Assembly (NCBI GenBank): GCA_017848155.1 | Contig: JAGAKC010000096.1 | Span: forward strand, 1 to 5,493 | DNA from: Oscillospiraceae bacterium | GTDB taxonomy: Bacteria; Bacillota; Clostridia; Oscillospirales; Ruminococcaceae | Length of the DNA: 5,493 nucleotides | Direction of reading: 5' to 3' | Part shown: piece after piece, positions 4,270-5,493 of the stretch | Layout: every line of letters begins with the position of its first letter | How positions within the stretch are numbered: the first letter of the stretch is position 1 | The notes under the pieces: generated by a model | Databases searched by the model: none | What the model was told of the DNA's origin: nothing | The model's input: only the letters and a program-made list of their open reading frames with translations | Made by a program: the position numbers and the translations under genes

Positions 4270-5493
4270 ATTACAGACGGAGATGTTGTATACAAGGTCC
4301 GTGCGGACAACAGCGGGCTTGAAAAGGATATAAAATCGGCTGAAAATATGCTGATATCCGCCGCCGATACTGTGGAGAGTGCTATCATAGGCTCGGCAAA
4401 GGCTCTCGGAACGGGTGCGCTCGCCATTGCCGCAGGAACTGCTGCGATAGGAACAGCGGCGGTCGGCACATCTGATACGTTAGACAAGGCAGTTTCTAAG
4501 ATAATCTCTGCGACAGGAGCGAGTGCGGACAGTGCCGAAAAGCTTGATAAAGTCGTTAAGGAGATATACTCCGATAATTTCGGTGAGGACTTCGACGATA
4601 TCGCAAACAGCATATCAAAGATAACACAGAACCTCGGCGAGATGGACGAGGTATCTCTTGTAAACATCACAGAAAGCGCTTATGCTTTGCAGGATGTCTT
4701 TGAATACGGAGTGGACGAAAGCTCCCGTGCGGCTAAGGCCATGGCGGAGAATTTCGGCATCTCCGCAGAAAGGGCATACGACTACATCGCCCGTGGTGCG
4801 CAGAACGGTCTGGACTACTCGGGCGAGCTGCTTGACAGCATCAGCGAATACTCGGTGCAGTTTGCAAAGATGGGTCTTGACGCCGACGATATGTTCAACA
4901 TATTCCAGCAGGGCGCAGAGAGCGGCGCATGGAATCTGGACAAGATAGGCGATGCGGTCAAGGAGATGTCCATTCGTGTTATCGACGGCTCGGACAGCAC
5001 GATTGCAGGCTTTGAAAAGATAGGTCTTAATGCGGACGAGATGGCGGCAAGGTTCAGTATGGGCGGCTCGGTGGCACGTGCAGCCTTTACCGAAACGCTG
5101 AAAGCGCTGTCCGATATGGAGGACCCTCTCGAACGTGACGCAGCAGGTGTTGCGCTGCTCGGTACCATGTGGGAGGACCTCGGCCCAGAAGCCGTATCGG
5201 CGCTTGCAGACATCTCTGACGAGGCATACGAATGCGCAGGAGCTGTGGACGGCATCATGGACGTGAGCTACAGCTCGCTGTCGGATGCGCTGGACGGTCT
5301 TAAAAGACAGGCGAAGATGCTTACGCAGCCGCTTGGCGAGAGCCTTATCCCACTTGTGGAGGGCGTGATAGACAAGCTCAGCGCAATAGCTGACGAGGTC
5401 ATTCCGCAGATGGTAACAGCCGCAGAGCCGCTGGTCGGAGCGCTGCTCAGGATGTCTGAACCGATATCGGAGCTTATTTCGGAGCTGCTTCCG
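4270..5493 (+). CDS. Tail tape measure protein, N-terminal 408 residues
   Basis: The frame is open from 4198 to the right edge, so the 3' end is missing. The protein sets tail length and later helps DNA enter the cell. It starts ITDGDVVYKVRADNSGLEKD, like the N-terminus of many Firmicutes tape measure proteins (M-DG-V-....D-..L-K), then has an Ala/Gly-rich hydrophobic stretch (residues about 38-67), an ATGASADSAEKLDKV segment and a long helical TP901-type core with LGEMDEVSLVNITESAYAL, MAENFGISAERAYDYIARGA, GLDADDMFNIFQQGAESGAW and LTQPLGESLIPLVE. I chose ATT 4270 because of the ribosome binding site at 4256-4264. The alternatives are GTG 4261, which lies within that site, and ATG 4348, which would remove the conserved N-terminus. 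Two terminators stand directly upstream. Function is confident; the exact start is moderate. Confidence 0.86.
   Translation, partial: MTDGDVVYKVRADNSGLEKDIKSAENMLISAADTVESAIIGSAKALGTGALAIAAGTAAIGTAAVGTSDTLDKAVSKIISATGASADSAEKLDKVVKEIYSDNFGEDFDDIANSISKITQNLGEMDEVSLVNITESAYALQDVFEYGVDESSRAAKAMAENFGISAERAYDYIARGAQNGLDYSGELLDSISEYSVQFAKMGLDADDMFNIFQQGAESGAWNLDKIGDAVKEMSIRVIDGSDSTIAGFEKIGLNADEMAARFSMGGSVARAAFTETLKALSDMEDPLERDAAGVALLGTMWEDLGPEAVSALADISDEAYECAGAVDGIMDVSYSSLSDALDGLKRQAKMLTQPLGESLIPLVEGVIDKLSAIADEVIPQMVTAAEPLVGALLRMSEPISELISELLP

Noticed and set aside
4682..4948. 88-codon + strand ORF inside the tape measure gene
   Set aside because: Out of frame with the continuous tape measure reading frame; composition is that of a shadow.

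Overview
This window is part of the head-tail and tail morphogenesis cluster of a long-tailed (siphovirus-type) phage or prophage of a Gram-positive host. All genes lie on the + strand. They are packed end to end with gaps of a few bases or ATGA overlaps, and most are preceded by strong AGGAGG-type ribosome binding sites. Base composition is moderately GC-rich (judged by eye), and the protein families are those of Listeria A118-like and clostridial phages. Together these suggest a gut Clostridia host, for example a Ruminococcus relative. The host is inference; no host gene is visible.

Layout: the 3' end of the major capsid gene (3-770, with an extra C-terminal domain); a gp6-like head-tail connector (775-1167); the minor capsid 1/2/3 set, meaning head closure (1164-1496), HK97-gp10-like joining protein (1537-1977) and tail terminator (1961-2335); the tail tube protein (2348-2821); a GC-rich hairpin (2836-2856); two tail assembly chaperone-type genes (2879-3289 and the Gp15-family gene 3286-3876); a small two-helix membrane protein gene (3932-4162); and the first 408 codons of the tape measure gene (4270 to the window end). 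This is the canonical order in which DNA-filled heads are closed and joined to tails, and in which the tube polymerises around a chaperoned tape measure protein.

The part that does not fit the standard order lies between the Gp15-family gene and the tape measure. A near-consensus vegetative promoter (TTGACA, 17 bp, TGG-TAAGAT) overlaps the Gp15 stop codon. It is followed by a strong RBS and a 76-residue membrane hairpin protein, and then by two successive intrinsic terminators. This is the anatomy of a phage 'moron': a self-contained cassette that can be expressed from a silent prophage. It sits at the same junction (tail chaperone / tape measure) as the superinfection-exclusion moron gp15 of coliphage HK97, so superinfection exclusion is a reasonable but untested hypothesis. 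Its terminators lie directly in front of the tape measure gene, so late transcription must read through or restart there.

Other points of note are an apparent ATT start codon for the tape measure gene behind a 9-base ribosome binding site, a 7-codon mini-ORF just before it, and a CCC-TGA-TAA end of the tail tube gene followed by a stable hairpin. The last arrangement resembles the +1 recoding sites reported for Listeria phage PSA structural genes. No tRNA, rRNA, CRISPR array, insertion sequence or attachment site was seen. No stretch over 300 bases lacks a gene.
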